Source: Reticulitermes speratus
Taxonomy: Eukaryota > Arthropoda > Insecta > Blattodea > Rhinotermitidae
Reading direction: 5' to 3'
Assembly (NCBI GenBank): GCA_021186555.1
Contig: JAJKFL010000003.1
Coordinates: forward strand, 41,188,408-41,252,407
Length of the DNA stretch: 64,000 bases
A program made the translations under genes and the position numbers. Shown one piece after another: positions 35,171 through 48,949 of the stretch. The first letter of the stretch is position 1, and each line of letters starts with the position of its first letter. The notes under the pieces are model-generated. The model had not been told where the DNA came from, made no database searches, and saw nothing but the letters and a program-made list of their open reading frames with translations.

Positions 35171-36306
35171 AATACTACTTTCGCGGGCTTACGTGCATTT
35201 AGCAGACATAATTTAGTCGACTATTTACGAATTTATTCGGCTGAAAATTTTCAGTGGTACTCACTACTATTTCACGAAATAGAGAAATGGTGTTTTCTCG
35301 AAATAAATCTCCATATACAATAAATTCACACGTTGAGGCATCTGCGCGCAAGGGGAGACGGCGACAGGAAGTAATGGTGTGTTGGCGTAACTCTCAGTGC
35401 GCAGGCGCTGTGTACCGTACGTACTTGGAGGGCAGTATGACCGTCATGAGACGATCTGCTCCACACATAGCCAAGCAGCAAACTGACCTGCTTCACCTCT
35501 GTGCGCATCCTTCGACCAGGCCGTCTGGTTTACATGCGTGTCGCGGCCAAAAAGTATTTGAAATAATTTCTGACTGTGACACATATTTCCATACATGTTT
35601 TTCATACTAGGAGCGAGTACACGGATTTACCCTATTCACTGAGGACGTGCTAAGACCCTGACCCGTTGCGGCCATAGTGATAAACAGGAGGGCTTCTGCA
35701 TCCCTTCCCTTAACCGAACGAGGGACGTCCAGGTCATATTATTTTAGAAATCAGCAACGCCAAAAATGGACGGCAAATGTTTGTTCTTCCGTGACTGCAT
35801 GCTGTATTCGATATACACCTACGATGCAGGAGACTGAGGAACTGCAATAGTTCACATAGTTCAGCTTGGTATAAAGAGCGGCAATTACAAATCCTTCTCT
35901 GTATTGTTCCCCCCTCCCCAACTTCAGGAATACAGGCTACAGTGGCACAGATCTAAGGGTTATCTACGGACCCCTGTCAGACAAGGGGATTGGAGCAAAG
36001 GTGAAGGGTGTGGGAGGAAAGAGGAAACACGTTGTGCATGATAATGAAGGCTTGTTTCTGTAGCCGTGCTCCTGCTCATTATGCAAACCCTGGCAACAGC
36101 TGTGTAATGCGTGGTGGTCTGAAGTTACCTTGCGTAACACTACATCGGATCTAACTCTGCCTAAGGCGGTTGTACATAAGATAGTAGAAAGTACAGCTGA
36201 ACTGCAGACCCTATGTAGAAGATTTCTAGTATACACATCGTATCCAGAACGTATCATGTCTCATGGACCTATACATGAACTCATTTCGTCCACTTTTCTC
36301 CGTTTG
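35171..36306. other. Intronic sequence with no recognised feature
   Basis: A 118-codon ORF at 35254-35610 has no recognisable family motif or supporting splice context. Nothing else was seen. Confidence 0.35.
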
Positions 36307-36450
36307 TCACTCTCTGGACTGCCATGACTCAAGCGGAAGCCGCGTTTGGTCCCAGGCCAGTCCATGAGGGATTTGTGCTGGACAAAGTGGCACTGGGAGA
36401 GGTGTTTCTGCAGTACTTCGGTCTTCCTCTGTCAGTGTCAGTCCATCTCT
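36307..36450 (+). repeat. tRNA-derived SINE, family C, degraded copy
   Basis: gccatgactcaagcgg, ccaggccagtccatgaggga, tttgtgctggacaaagtggc, actgggagaggtgtttctgc and agtacttcggtcttcctctg match the copy at 56914 block for block. About 25 bp between the A- and B-boxes are missing. Confidence 0.7.
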
Positions 36451-39399
36451 ATGCTCATATCTTTATCTACATGAGGCTGCATAATCTTAGCAATCGACAG
36501 CATTTCTCTCTCTCTATCTCTCTCTCTCTCTCTGTCTGGTCTGTTTGGTGGGCGCCAGAAACTGGTTTTATAGTATAAAAGTGGCATATGTAACCTCTGA
36601 TTCGTTATTTGGAAAGCGTGTAAATGTATATTCATATGCAGTCTATCCGCAACACCGTGGATACGATTTAGTACACTATATGGTATTCTCTTTTTGAAGT
36701 AGATTCAATTTATTCGAGTAAGGGTGTAGTGCAGGAACTTTAAGGTCACGGTAATGAAATTGCGAACTCAATAAAATTGTAAGCATCTGAGCAAGTATCA
36801 GCTTCTCAAGGACTATCGTACTCCATTTATTTAGTTGTTTCGTTAGTTTAAACTACAAAACAGAGAAGCGTTCCTTTAATTAGTTCATACGTAATTCAAC
36901 ATTTTTCGGGGAGTTTTTATGTAATTTTACTTAGCTTCAAAAACGTTAATTATAACAGGGCTATTTGAGAGTATAAACGTTATGCCAATCAATTTCATAT
37001 TCATCTATTGGAATAATTACGTGTAATTATACTCGATTACAGAGTATGTAATTAGAGTCCCTTTACAGCAACTTCGATAAAGGATGTCACTGAACAAACA
37101 AACAAAATTAAGAACGCAAATTTCGCAACTAATATTCAGACTCATATCTCAAATCTTTTCTTTTAAGAGCGATAAGCTAGAATGATAAAACCAATTTTGC
37201 GTGTAAGACAGTGCAACTAAATCATACCTCACTTTTTTACCCAGCCTTTGTAATCCATAAAACCCTGTGACATAAAATGGCCTTCCTTAATCTCACGCAT
37301 ATGACAGAAAAATCCATAAAAATCTACCGTTCTGTTACACAGATGTACCGATTTTGTTTCTTTTCCAGATTAATTCACTTTTGAGGCTACACGACCAGCA
37401 GAAGTAGAATGAATATTCTGCGCAGAAGCACTACTTAATTAATAGTTTTCAAATGTGACAAAAACCTTTTCTCTCCATGTGCCGTGACAGTCAGTTCCAA
37501 TAACGCTCTGAGAGCATCATCTATCAAGAGTTACCCCGTGACTTATTTTGAGAAGCAAGATGAACAACATTAAAGCAGCAGAATTTCCTTAAAGTTAAAT
37601 TGAAGGTAAGAACAGTAGAAGTTTTCTCCTTAAAACTTGGATATGGAGATTATGATCGTGAGCATCAAATTTCACTTGAAGGAGAATAAAAGAAGAAGCC
37701 GGCTGTAGCGCTAACATTAAATTAATGCAGGGTCCATGTAATCAGGCGTTCCTCCTGCGCCATTAGGCACACGTGTCTGAACTTCGGTAATGAGCCAAAC
37801 CATTGGATTTGAATTATGAAAGTGATTTGCCTCCGCGAAGAAATTAAAGTATTGCACTGCAAGAACCGCTGAGATATGCAGCTCTTAATTGATGAGGCAG
37901 AAACGTTCTACTTTACTAGGTCATGCGGTGACTGTCGTAAGGTAATATACGGAGCCTGTGGAAATGAACAGACGATAGAGTGACATGAGGGAAGCTGAAC
38001 CACTGAATTTCATGAGACATCTGGCCCAAGGCATGTAAGGTGATGAGTTGTGGACAAATGCTGCAGCTCTAGAAAGCATGTGTAGGCAATATCACTTTAC
38101 TTTGTAGGATACGTATTTGTGAAGCTGCTCGCAATTGTGATATGATAAAGTGTCTTAAAATATTCAGAGAATTCAACGTCAAAATTTACAGAATGCACTT
38201 CCCGAAAGATACAACACTTCGGCAAAAAAAGGCAGAATAGGAAACATTATTTGAAAGATTTAGGCTTAGATGGAATGATAAAATTAAAACAGACCCAATG
38301 AAACATGGCGTATAAGCGTGAAAAGAATTAAACTCTTTCAATGTAGGGTCCAGTGAGTTTCTTGCAAACACGGCAATAAACTTCGTGTTTTATAGAAGGC
38401 AGGAAATTTGTTGACCATTTGAAACAGACTACGTTTCTAAGAAATATTCTGCTCAGTGAATTTAGTTGAAATCAAGTCCTGTCTGAATTGTAAAACTCTG
38501 ACGATAAACACAGGCATGATTAACGATTATTTTTGAAGGCTATTTTAAGCCTTACGTTTGTAGGCACAGAAATGAAATAATGCGCAGTATACGTGAGAAT
38601 TCTGACACGTGTACCTATGGAAAGGAAGGCTGTCGAAAATCTGGCAGCTATCTGCAGCACAGGAGACGTGTTTCATGTCCCGTTACAAATGAAATGGTAG
38701 ATGCAACTGTCCTTCGGAAGGAATACTGATTCCAGAGGACTGCTATTTCACCTTTCATGTCATGGGGTCCTGACACAGATTTTAGAAAAAAAATTATGTA
38801 TAGCACTACACCAAATGGTTTAGATATAACTGAACTTTAGAGGGCAAAGACACATCGACTTCAAAGCTACAGCATTTAAACCAACGCAAGTTATTATTTT
38901 ATGTACACTACTGCAACGTTGTCAAGAAAACAACTTGTTGCTTTAAATTTAGCGTTTAAAATTTGGTTTCGTATTGTAACTTGACTTGCATGCAATAAAT
39001 ATCTGCGTAACTGTAATAAAACTTGTTAAATTATACAGAAAATATGTCGGTTGCCCGTAACTGTCTATAACTTAAAGCACAGTCACCTGCACTTCCTGCA
39101 CTTACTCATGTCGCTTCAAAAATGCATGAGTTATTTTGTATGGAATTATACAATATTAAGACTGTATTTTGATCAGATTATCAACTGTTTGCCTGTCAGT
39201 CTCCTATTCGAAAACCAGATCTGGAACAATAAAATTTGGGGCGTATCTACTTTTCTAGAGGAGTGAGGAATGAAGTCTTTCACCCTTAGGGTGAGAATAC
39301 GTCATTACGATGACTGACGTAAGACAGGAGTAACAGGAAAATGGAGAAAATTACACAGTTAGGAGCATCATTATTTGTAGGCAGTTATTTACCAAATAT
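36451..39399. other. Intronic sequence with only simple repeats
   Basis: A TC microsatellite lies at 36505-36535. Nothing else was recognised. Confidence 0.35.
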
Positions 39400-39690
39400 G
39401 AGTCTAAAATGATCAAATCAAGGAAGATAAATTGCACAGGAAATGGATATAAATTTCTGACTGGAAAATCTGAAGGGAACGCATAATTATGGAGACACAA
39501 GATTTCATGGAAAGGTAATATTAAAAACTGACCTTAAAGAAACAGAATGTAAGAGTGTAATTAGGCTTGTTTAGGACAAGGTCCAGTGGCCGGATTTTGT
39601 GAATGGTTAAGAATCCAATGGGGTTCGTGAAAGTAGAACACTTTCTTGACGAGATGAACACTACTGGTTTCTGAAGAAGGTTCCTGTTAC
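39400..39690 (+). pseudogene. LINE relic, same family as 13662
   Basis: MIKSRKINCTGNGYKFLTGKSEGNA matches the MIKSRRMRWAGHV..Y.ILVGKPEGKR stretch. It is followed by a decayed WK-GNIK segment, LGQGPVAGF (family LAQDRDQWRALVN) and then FVKVEHFLDE. Several stops and frameshifts are present. Confidence 0.6.
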
Positions 39691-42600
39691 ACGAAAATTG
39701 TTAAGTTCATGGACGATCGTCTAAGGAAGCACTGGTGATGTCTTACAATAGTATCCTAAAGGGCGGTAAGGAACACAGAATAAAAAGTCTACAAGTGCCC
39801 AGTTCTCTTTTCCGAGGTTCAAACGAGGTATCCCTGCTCCGCCTCTCAAGGCGCCTTCATTTTAGGATCTGCCTCATACTTGGATTTCAAATGTTTTCTG
39901 TAAGAAAGCAGTTTAATTTCGCGTCAGATCAAACGATACATTGCTCTTCCCTCCCACTGATCACCACGAATAGGGAGTTTTGTATCGTAATTGTGTACGT
40001 GACAGTTAAGCACTTTAATTGAAGATGGAGAACAGTATGGTATAAGCTCAACCTTTGTCGAATATTAAAACCCATATTTTCAACGTTGCTTTTCCTTTCA
40101 AGGATGTATATGCTAAAAGCCTATTTTATGCTTCTAAATCTTCTTATATACTTTACCAAATACCCTCCAATGTGCACTGCTATATTTTACAGGAACGGGT
40201 TCTCTCTTGACGTGTAAGTACTACGATTTTATAAGCTTTGAAAGAATTTATAAAAAAAACTGAAAGTTGAAAGAAAATAGATTGGTAAAATGGAAGATTA
40301 CGAAAGGTAGGAAAAGGTATTATACACGAATAAAATATAACGTCTATCACCCATATATACAAAATTAAAAGCTCTATGAAAATGTAAATGAAAGTTATGA
40401 CTGAGACAGCGTACACTTGTGTTTATGGTAACTTTACTCAATTCGTCTCAGGTAAATTTTTAATACTTTATAGAGTATAAACCTTCATCTCCTTTTCAAA
40501 AAATTAGTTCGAAGGTTTGCAGAAACTTCAAGTATGACATACATATAAATAATCTCTTTGTTTGCGTTTGTGTTTTTCTGAGTTGCATCAGGTCATCCGT
40601 ATAAACGCCAATTACTCTGGTTGAAGAAGATTGTACTGCATATGTACATGAACGTAATATTTGAATTCGTGTAGAAGAACTGTCACTAACGCGACAAGGA
40701 AAGGAAAAAGAAGAATGGAGGAGGTAAAATGTGTTTCCTCACAGCGGTTTTAGGACAAAGAATGCATTACAATAAAGAAAAAATTAAAATATAGGAATAA
40801 GAAACATCAATTCAGTAATAAAAATACAGATAAAAACAAGTGCTTAGAACAAGAAAAGTGTGCCTGAAAGTGGAGTCCTGAAGCTTCCCTGTCAGTATGA
40901 ACGAGTAATAGAAATTGCAAGGGCGTCCAGCAAGCCATTAAGAGTTATAAATGTAACAGCCCAGAAGTTCATCCTGATGAAAAAACCCGCCGTTATTTTC
41001 CTGTACTTCCTTTTTTACGTAAATTTCCTGATTCACTGAGTGCACTCAATTTTGTTATCAACAAAAATACTGTAGGCCTACTGGAAGTTCACGAAACACT
41101 AGTCACGCAAGTTTCCTGAAAGTTAAGTGTGTTGACACTTTAGCGTTGGAGTCCTTCACTAAAGGTTTTCGTACCTCGTGGCAGAGAGAAACATTTGTTC
41201 GTTACCATGAATGTCGTCAGGATAATATACATCTCGGCTTTATCTTTTATGGACAAAAATAAGGGAATTTTCATAAAAAAGTCTGCTTATAGTTGAACGA
41301 AGGAAATAAAGGTAGATCTGTACCTTTTAACGGTGGAGTTTTCACTCTCCCCTGATTTCCCTTTTATGTGGACTGACCCTCCAGGAAACATCACTTTTAA
41401 TAGCCATTTTGTGTTATATTTATAATACGGGCAGCATTTATTAACTTAAGATATAAATCAAACTGTGACTTACTCTATTTGTCACTGAATTCATTATAAT
41501 GGTTTACCTAATATTCGTTATAATAGAATGTGGGGAAAGGCTGCATGAAAATGGTTGGGTTTCAGACGTCGTGACGGAAGGGAATGGTTAAGAATACCCA
41601 CAACGTCATTACGCTATTCTCATGCACAAGAACAAGCAAACAAAGCAAACAAACAAGCAAACGAACAAACAGACAAACAAATCTAAACTCTCAGGTTTAT
41701 CTTAGTCACATACCTGTGTTCTGGCCATATTTCGTTATGCTTATTGAAAGCAAGCGAGTAAATAACAGGTACACACACACATACGCGCACATATGTACAT
41801 ATATCTGCACATATTCATACGTTCATTCACTCATTAATTCGTGCATCACATACATATATTCACAAACGTACGTTGCATACATATATAATTATACAGGCCT
41901 ACGTTACATACATACCCGTATATTATTATATAATACATATGTATACATACATATATATACACACACTTGTCTCTGTTTTTACGAACACATGCTATCATCC
42001 CTTTCAGTTCACCCTCTCTCTTTTCCCAAACCCTCCCTCTGCACCGAATTTAATACCTTTTTTATTTGAAGTCAGATCCGGTTATCTGCTGCAGTACACG
42101 CCGGGTTTAATCCCAGATTATTTGATAGCCGTAGGTTTATAGCTGATGGTGTATGGTGGCCCTTATTCTCTCTATATATAACGAATTTTACGTGTGTCAT
42201 AAAAGAGAGCTGAGGGCAAAAGAAGAGGATACTGTAGCTTCAAACGGGTTGGAACACAGAACCTTTCGTATTCCTTTTTGTTTTTTTTTTTGCCTAACAA
42301 AATTCTCCCCTCATGCTCCCATCATTTCGTAAAAAGAATTGTTGTAATTCCCATGTTGCTCTGGGCGAATTTATAATACATCATCCTTTCTGCACAGCTG
42401 TTTAATCTCCAACCAGACACAATATTTAGTTAAACACATTTGTTTACCCTTCAAGTAATGGGTGGCATTTTATATTAATCCGCAGTTATGGCATTAAAGC
42501 AGATGCAACTCGACTACATATTTGTGTCCACATATCGCACGGTCCGCCGTTGCTATCAGCATCTCCTCATGAATTTCTTCTTAACTTATCTCGAGGTCAA

Positions 42601-45180
42601 CGTTGGATCAAACTTCGACGCCGTCGTCGATGTTCGATAATTTGTTGTAGCCCAAATCGTTTCCGTTACTATATTCCATCTTTAATCATTAAAGCCCAAC
42701 AATATCTATGTACACCTACTGGAACATTCAAAGATTCTGCACTTTATTACGCTGTACACTTTGTTATAAATACCACCTTTTTCCTAACAGAATAAACCAG
42801 ATGATATTTCTCATGGACACGAACTGTGTTAAATATGGGGTATGAACTGAATTTTATGTATAACGTACATGACTGTATATCTTCAAAGTGTTAAACGTAA
42901 TGCACAAAGAATCACTTGATTTCAAAGCCTCTACTTCTTAAACAAGTGAGAGCCCGATGATGCCTTTCTTTTATCCCTTCTGCTACTCCTTTGCTGGAGT
43001 CAGAGATATGTTTTGGCGAGGGTTATGTGAGTTTACAGTCTGTAGATTAGGTTAGGTTGTGTTATATTAGATCCATGAGTTTTGCTTGTCACTATTACAT
43101 AGGTAACCGAAAATTGATTTACTTTTCTAGCTTTTGTAGGTCTTAGATACGTGTAAACAGGATCCTGTGATAGGATACTGTAATCAGAGTTGTAGCAAGA
43201 AGTGGTTATCTTTGTAGGGTAAAGCGACGCCGAAAGGTTTTAACACTTTAGAGCTCAGTGGTTACTGTACGAACCACACGATTTAACACTAAAAGATCCC
43301 ACATTTTGAACACAGAAGTATTTGCTTATTTCGCATGATTTCCACACCACAGCGAAATTATTTCTCCGAAAAGAATTGACCGATTGGCTTTTGTAACGCA
43401 GGTGAAGTGTTTACTGCGCTTGACGAATTAAATATTTAAATATAATTCACATTAACTTCATTATGAAAGTGGTTAAGAGTTGGCGTCGAATTCTGTATGG
43501 TAAAGGTGTCGTCTGCCGAATGTTACCTGTATTTAATTAAGTCCTCTGCGCATGCGTTTCTACAAGAAGCTCCTACTCCTTTTAGTGCAGCGCACACGTG
43601 GGGTTGGATGCTTAATACTGGATTCATTTCCATATACTAGGTACAACTTACGCGAGGTTGACATTCCATTTTTAAACGTCCTTCACGAAGGAAGAACACC
43701 TTCTGTGGAGATCACATTCGACCGCCCGTCTCACCGTCAGTCCGCCCGTCTGTACCTAGAATCCGCGACTAAACCGTCTGTCGGGTTGTCATTGAAATCG
43801 GCATAGTTGCCGAGCAGGCATGAGTTTCGGGAAAATCGGCTCAGTGACCTTCTTGCTTTACTTAATGTTGTACATGAGTTTCTACCCGTACAATCTATAT
43901 TTTTCCACCGATTCGAGTGAAATTCGGTACAGAAGATCTTCACTTAATGCCGTAAAAAATACAGAATTCATGAATATGGGTATAGTGAAGGCCATACTTA
44001 AGACAGTAAACGAAATCGCAACCGATAAGAAAATATTCACGCGTGTTTCAGGCGGTGTTCCAACAATGGCAAATAGTTGAAACTATTGTAAGAGCAGTAG
44101 TTAGGTATTCAGAAATTACAGCCATATACATAGGAACAAGCAATTAGCGCAGCTTTAAAAAACAGGCAAGGCCATCATAAGTGATTTATAATTAGGCCAC
44201 AGGGTAACACGGTCAATGCCCGAAGCTGTATGTGTGTATATACTTCAGCGGACTGTTACGTGTATATACGGTTATGTGGACATTTTTAAGTGGTGGATGT
44301 TTGCTCCTGAAAGCCAAAACTTTTAAAGCTTTGAGACTTTAATTTGAAAACTCACACTTGCAGGGAATACCAAACCAAATAATTTACGCAGATTACAAAA
44401 CTTCTGTGAATTACATATAGAGAGACATAACGTGTGTATACGGGTGCCATTTGCTGAAGTACTGAATTTTATAGAATTTTTTTTATAACAGGGACTTTCC
44501 AAGACCCCTTCACTGATCTGAATATTTTATCAGCAAAGTAATGTATTCTATATTCAAAATTTGCTTGTCGTTACATACAAAACGCCTCGTAATGATCACT
44601 GTAATAGTACATTTACTGCGTGTATATGCGTGAATATATGCGTGTCTTTATGATAAACACTGCAGTACTTCAGCAAAATACGCATTTAAAACTCACATGT
44701 TACTGAGTACTAGGACACACGAGAGAGGAAGTGTCAGAGAATGTTGGAAATTGTATGACAAAAAAACTAATAATTTGCAGTCGGCATGAGTTATTATTAA
44801 CTAACACCACGTAGCAGGAGATAGTAGCAGAGACATGCGAGGGATAATGACTGTTAGGAGAACAGGAATGCTGGCGGGGAGTAATGACTAGAAAGAGGCA
44901 AGAGGGACATTGGTGATATGATGACTGGAATTATACAACAGGCATAAAGATGGGACGATGACATGCAGGAGATGATAAATATCAAAAAGGAAGCCTTTCC
45001 CAGCACCATGCAGCAAAATTTACTGCTCTGGATTTTAATAACTCTGATTATCCTGTATTATTGATTTTTATTAAGTTTTTACCTTAGTATCCTACAGATT
45101 CTTAGTTGAAAACATTCAATAGCATTCTGACGAAAAATTTCAGAACAATAAAATGACTCTGGTATAATAATAATGATAAT
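39691..45180. other. Intronic sequence with only simple repeats
   Basis: CAAA-type repeats lie at 41630-41685 and a long CA/TA/CATA microsatellite region at 41761-41965, which also creates a 161-codon ORF. A GTCC/CCGT-rich patch lies at 43720-43785. No transposon ends or coding similarity were recognised. Confidence 0.35.
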
Positions 45181-45194
45181 CCTTTTCAAGATAA

Positions 45195-45404
45195 CCTCAA
45201 TTTCAGGCTTCCGCCGCGATGTTGGTGAGATCTGTGCTCTTCTGGGATATTATGCGGCGTCCTGTGGTAATTGTTTACCGACGTTTCGGCACAACGTATA
45301 GGTCCCATCTCTTGACCCTTGAAGATGGGACCGATACGTTGTCCCGAAACGTCGGTAAACAATTATCGCACGACGCCGCGTTAATATCCCAAAACAGCGC
45401 AGAT
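45195..45404. repeat. Inverted pair of hammerhead-like repeats (pair 5) with 13-bp target-site duplication
   Basis: The unit is flanked by cttttcaagataa at 45182-45194 and 45405-45417. The left arm (about 45203-45310, minus-oriented motif) and right arm (45319-45404, plus-oriented motif) meet almost directly. Both carry gatggga.cnatacgttgt, cccgaaacgtcggtaaaca. The right motif has perfect stem II (GGGAC/GTCCC) and GAAACGTC, while its core reads CTTGAAGA. The left arm continues to the longer tail (gcggaagcctga, complement) that the solo copy at 35046 also has. The right arm ends earlier, at gcagat. Confidence 0.82.
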
Positions 45405-45417
45405 CTTTTCAAGATAA

Positions 45418-46148
45418 GTTCTACCAGTAAGTGAAATCATTTTAAGGACTTCTTATTAGTCACGAAGAAAAATGGGATAACGTCGATAAATACCGACTGG
45501 AATAACGTCGAGAAATACCCAGGGAGTACTGTTTTCGTCAGTGCCTTAACTACCCAAACTCACGAGGCAGGATACTTTTGTCAGGCGAACAGTCTCTTAG
45601 CTGGTAAATAAAAGTAATACGTTTCACAGAAACCTGAGGTTGAACATTACCGCGATTACGACGTACCAATGGGCCTGCTCTCGAAGATGTGAATGCAGCA
45701 TACAACCTCACTAGTTGTTTATTTAGTATTTAATATCATCCTGTCTTCTGAAACTTAAAGGTGCACATTATTACAGACTATGTGCAGAAGTGTTTACGAT
45801 AAGTCGAGCTGGATGTAGTCTTGTACCTTACACCGATTTGTGACTATAATTTATAGAGTAAAGTTACTTTACTCACACACTTACAATCGCTTTGCTACAT
45901 TAAGTAACATTATCAGGTAGAAATGTGTCCATCTTAAGTCAGTCCCGGCGTGTAAAGAGTTATAACTAAAACATTATAAAACATAAATTGAGCAAACTCA
46001 AATCATAGAAACAGAAATTCAGTATTATCTGAAGATAGCGTAGCACTAAACATTACTTTTAAAACACATCGTGGCTGTCCGTATTGCTAAATAACCTAGA
46101 TAGTAATTAAGACAGGGTAAATATGGGATGTAATTCACGAATACATTG
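45418..46148. other. Intronic sequence with no recognised feature
   Basis: Nothing recognised. Confidence 0.35.
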
Positions 46149-46247
46149 TCTAACGTGAATATAATAGACGTACATAGTACTAATGTTTGCGGGCGTTTCT
46201 AACGTGAATATAATAAACGTACATAGTACTAATGTTTGCGGGCGTTT
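46149..46247. repeat. Two-copy tandem duplication, 49-bp unit
   Basis: ctaacgtgaatataatagac and the following 29 bases through tttgcgggcgttt are repeated directly with one difference (taga / taaa). The near-identity indicates a recent event. Confidence 0.9.
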
Positions 46248-46679
46248 GAAACTAAGTCTTCACAGAAAATACGTGCTACAAAGTAATAAAAACCTGACGC
46301 ATAGCAAAGGATTATGGGTTGTTACACAAGGGGTTTAATACCAAACGACAGCCGCCATACGCAATCCGGTCTTTAGCTGTGGAGCATGAAGAGATTCGTG
46401 CGTTGTTCTGGCCTAAAATGAAATTTGTACCATTGGGTTACCGATGACAGAGTAAACACTGCTCCTGTTATTCAAAGCTGTCACATTATATTTTAAGTTA
46501 TTTATTCCATACTGTAAAAAATTGCTTGTTACAGACAAATGTTTTACCACTAAATTGCTTGCATTAATTCACTGACTTTCGTATAGCAAATATTCTAGCT
46601 TATTTAATTCATTTGCGACGACGGAATATGTCACGTAACCTAAATATTTCTAACTAAATGTCTCTAAGTTCCCACACAT

Positions 46680-46925
46680 ACAGCTGAAAATCAGAAGGAC
46701 GGGACACGTAACATATGTGAGGAAAAAATATACATACAAAATTTTAGTTGGAATATTACGTAAGGGAATAAATCAAGAGTAAGTCCTAGGCACAACTGGG
46801 AGGATAATTAAAGAATATATTAATTAAATGCAGTTTCGAGCATTGGACTGGATTCCTTCTGGCTCAGGAAAGGATCCACTGACTGGCTCTCTGGATACGG
46901 CAATTAAACTTCTTTATTATCATTT
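46680..46925 (+). pseudogene. LINE relic, same family
   Basis: ENQKDGTRN.., a KIYIQNF-like run, KSRVSPRHNWEDN and GLDSFWLRKGS / LDWIPSGSG follow the order MKSRRMRWAGHVA..GERK.Y..LVGK..G.RPLGRPR.RWEDN...G.DWI.LAQDRD of the LINE C-terminus. It is decayed, with stops. Confidence 0.6.
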
Positions 46926-48949
46926 CTGTTCCTGGAAGTTACATGCAGTCGGAATGTGTTGTCATGATATAGAAAATTTAGGTATAAATTAAATACCAAA
47001 AGCTTAACTTAAAAATATTGCCAACATATTTTTAAAATTTCATGGAATATAATTGTGACAGACAAAACATATAAGAAATGTCTACTTTTATGAGCTCAAG
47101 AGACATCCAGAGCCGTATGAGGTCTCTCGTAAATACTTAACGTTGCGAAACAAAATGTTTGCTATAAACCAGAAATTATATCACGGAATGCACGATTTAT
47201 TTTCTCATACAGTTCGGAAGCAAGTAACTTAGAGCGATTCCAAATAGTTTATCTCAGTAACACTAATTCACTTAGCCCTATAAAGCACAGGCGTTACTGT
47301 TATCTAGGCCATACCTAAAAACTTCGTATTTTGGCCACAGAGAGTAGCCTGTTAGTGTGTGGGGCACAATTCTCACATTACACAGTGATTATTTCCCTAA
47401 AGAGTTGGTCTATGCAACAGAGACACCAGTGTTCGTGTATGTTATGAGTCTTTCTTTATTTAATATTACGTACTTTTCAAAAGATTAAAAGATTTTAATA
47501 ATGGAATTCTTTAACCGAATTCATGAGGTTGCCTACTGTCGCGATTGTTTTGCTGGAGGCGCAGGTACAGGTTGTCTTTTCTCTCAGAATTACTGGAGTG
47601 ATATTTAATTTTGCTTATATTCTTGACTGAATGTAAAAGCACAGGGAAATATTTCTGAATTGCATGATTTGTATGGACGCTGCCATTAAGCGATCAACAT
47701 TAAAAAGCATTTTTGCTAAAATAACATTTATTCTGGGCATACCTGCAGTGCGCCTTGATACTGTGGACATTTTACCCTCTCGCTGCTTCCGTATATGTTT
47801 TTGGTCGGTGGCAATCAGTACAGCTGTCGTCATGGTGGTGGTCGTCGTCATCGTTATAATCATTATCGGTGACGACAACAACAACAACGAACAATAACAA
47901 CAAAAACAGCAAAATTACGGCTTAAGCTCCTTGCTTGTTTCGACTGTCAGAAATAAGATGCTTTCCTTCCACGTCTATCGAAATTTATACTCACTGCAAC
48001 ATTTCCCCTAGGTTTACATAAGGTTTTGATATCATGTATGTTTTTAGACATCCTTTTAAAATGTTACAGCCATTTATTCCGACAGTAATGCATTACTCGT
48101 TTAACATCCGTTAATCACATTTGTTTTTAACACGTTAATCATGTTTACGTAATTTTCTAGACGGCTTTCAGAAGACACAGCTCTGCCGTCCCAATTCTTC
48201 TCATGTGCCCTTTCCTTAACGTCCAGAATTCAGATTTGTATAAAAGCATACTTATGATTATTACTTTGTGGAATTTCAGTAAAGGAGCCTGACCACACTA
48301 GATTTCCATTGCAACTTTGTTATACTGTACAGCTTTGAACTTCATAGGACAAAGTTTATATCTAACCGGACATAGACAATTGGATTCAAAAAATTCTGTC
48401 TCTCATAATAAGAAGAAAGTCTTTACGGCTCAATATTTCATTTCTCGTCTCTCTAATTCATGGCATAAAAGGATCATGGCAGGTAGTGACGGTGCCTATC
48501 GAAAGGAAACAAAAGTGAACTACCTATCCGCTGCCTCCCATTCAGTTTCTTTCGTTGACAAAATCAAATCAAAGAGAGAAAAAGAAATGTCAAGCCTCTT
48601 TCTTCTTTCTTTCTTTCTTTCTTTCCTTCCGCCTTTTTCTCTTTCTTTAATACTGTATCCTCCTCAGTACAATTCGGCCCATTCCTTCTTCAGACAAACA
48701 CACGCTTGATCCAATGCCCTTTGTGCAATGAAGGATTCAACCCTTTTCTTCTAATTCTACTTTAGCGCTTCAAGCGCTTTCGAGCGGAACAACAGAGACA
48801 GAGGGTGGGGTGGAAGAGGAAGAAAAGTTTCAATCGAAGAGGAAGAAAATCACCTGCGGTGTCTTATAGAGACTCGAACTAAAGACAAATGTCAAGCGAA
48901 GAGCACATCAAACCACTGGAATGTGTACACGAAGCTGCTTTCTATAGGC
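46926..48949. other. Intronic sequence with only simple repeats
   Basis: A trinucleotide-rich stretch (GTC/ACA types) lies at 47828-47910 and a CTTT microsatellite at 48599-48633. The 130-codon ORF at 48317-48709 has no family similarity. Confidence 0.35.

Noticed and set aside
35254-35610. 118-codon open frame in a slightly GC-richer patch
   Set aside because: No recognisable motif, no homologous copy in the window, and composition is unremarkable.
41584-42069. 161-codon open frame
   Set aside because: Most of it is translated CAAA and CATA/TA microsatellite (runs of TYIH-type residues). No domain or splice context.
32216-42172. Shared 18-mer gtggcccttattctctct at 32216 and 42155
   Set aside because: No similarity extends beyond the block, so neither an element nor a duplication can be claimed.
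48317-48709. 130-codon open frame
   Set aside because: No family resemblance, and its C-terminal half is a CTTT microsatellite.
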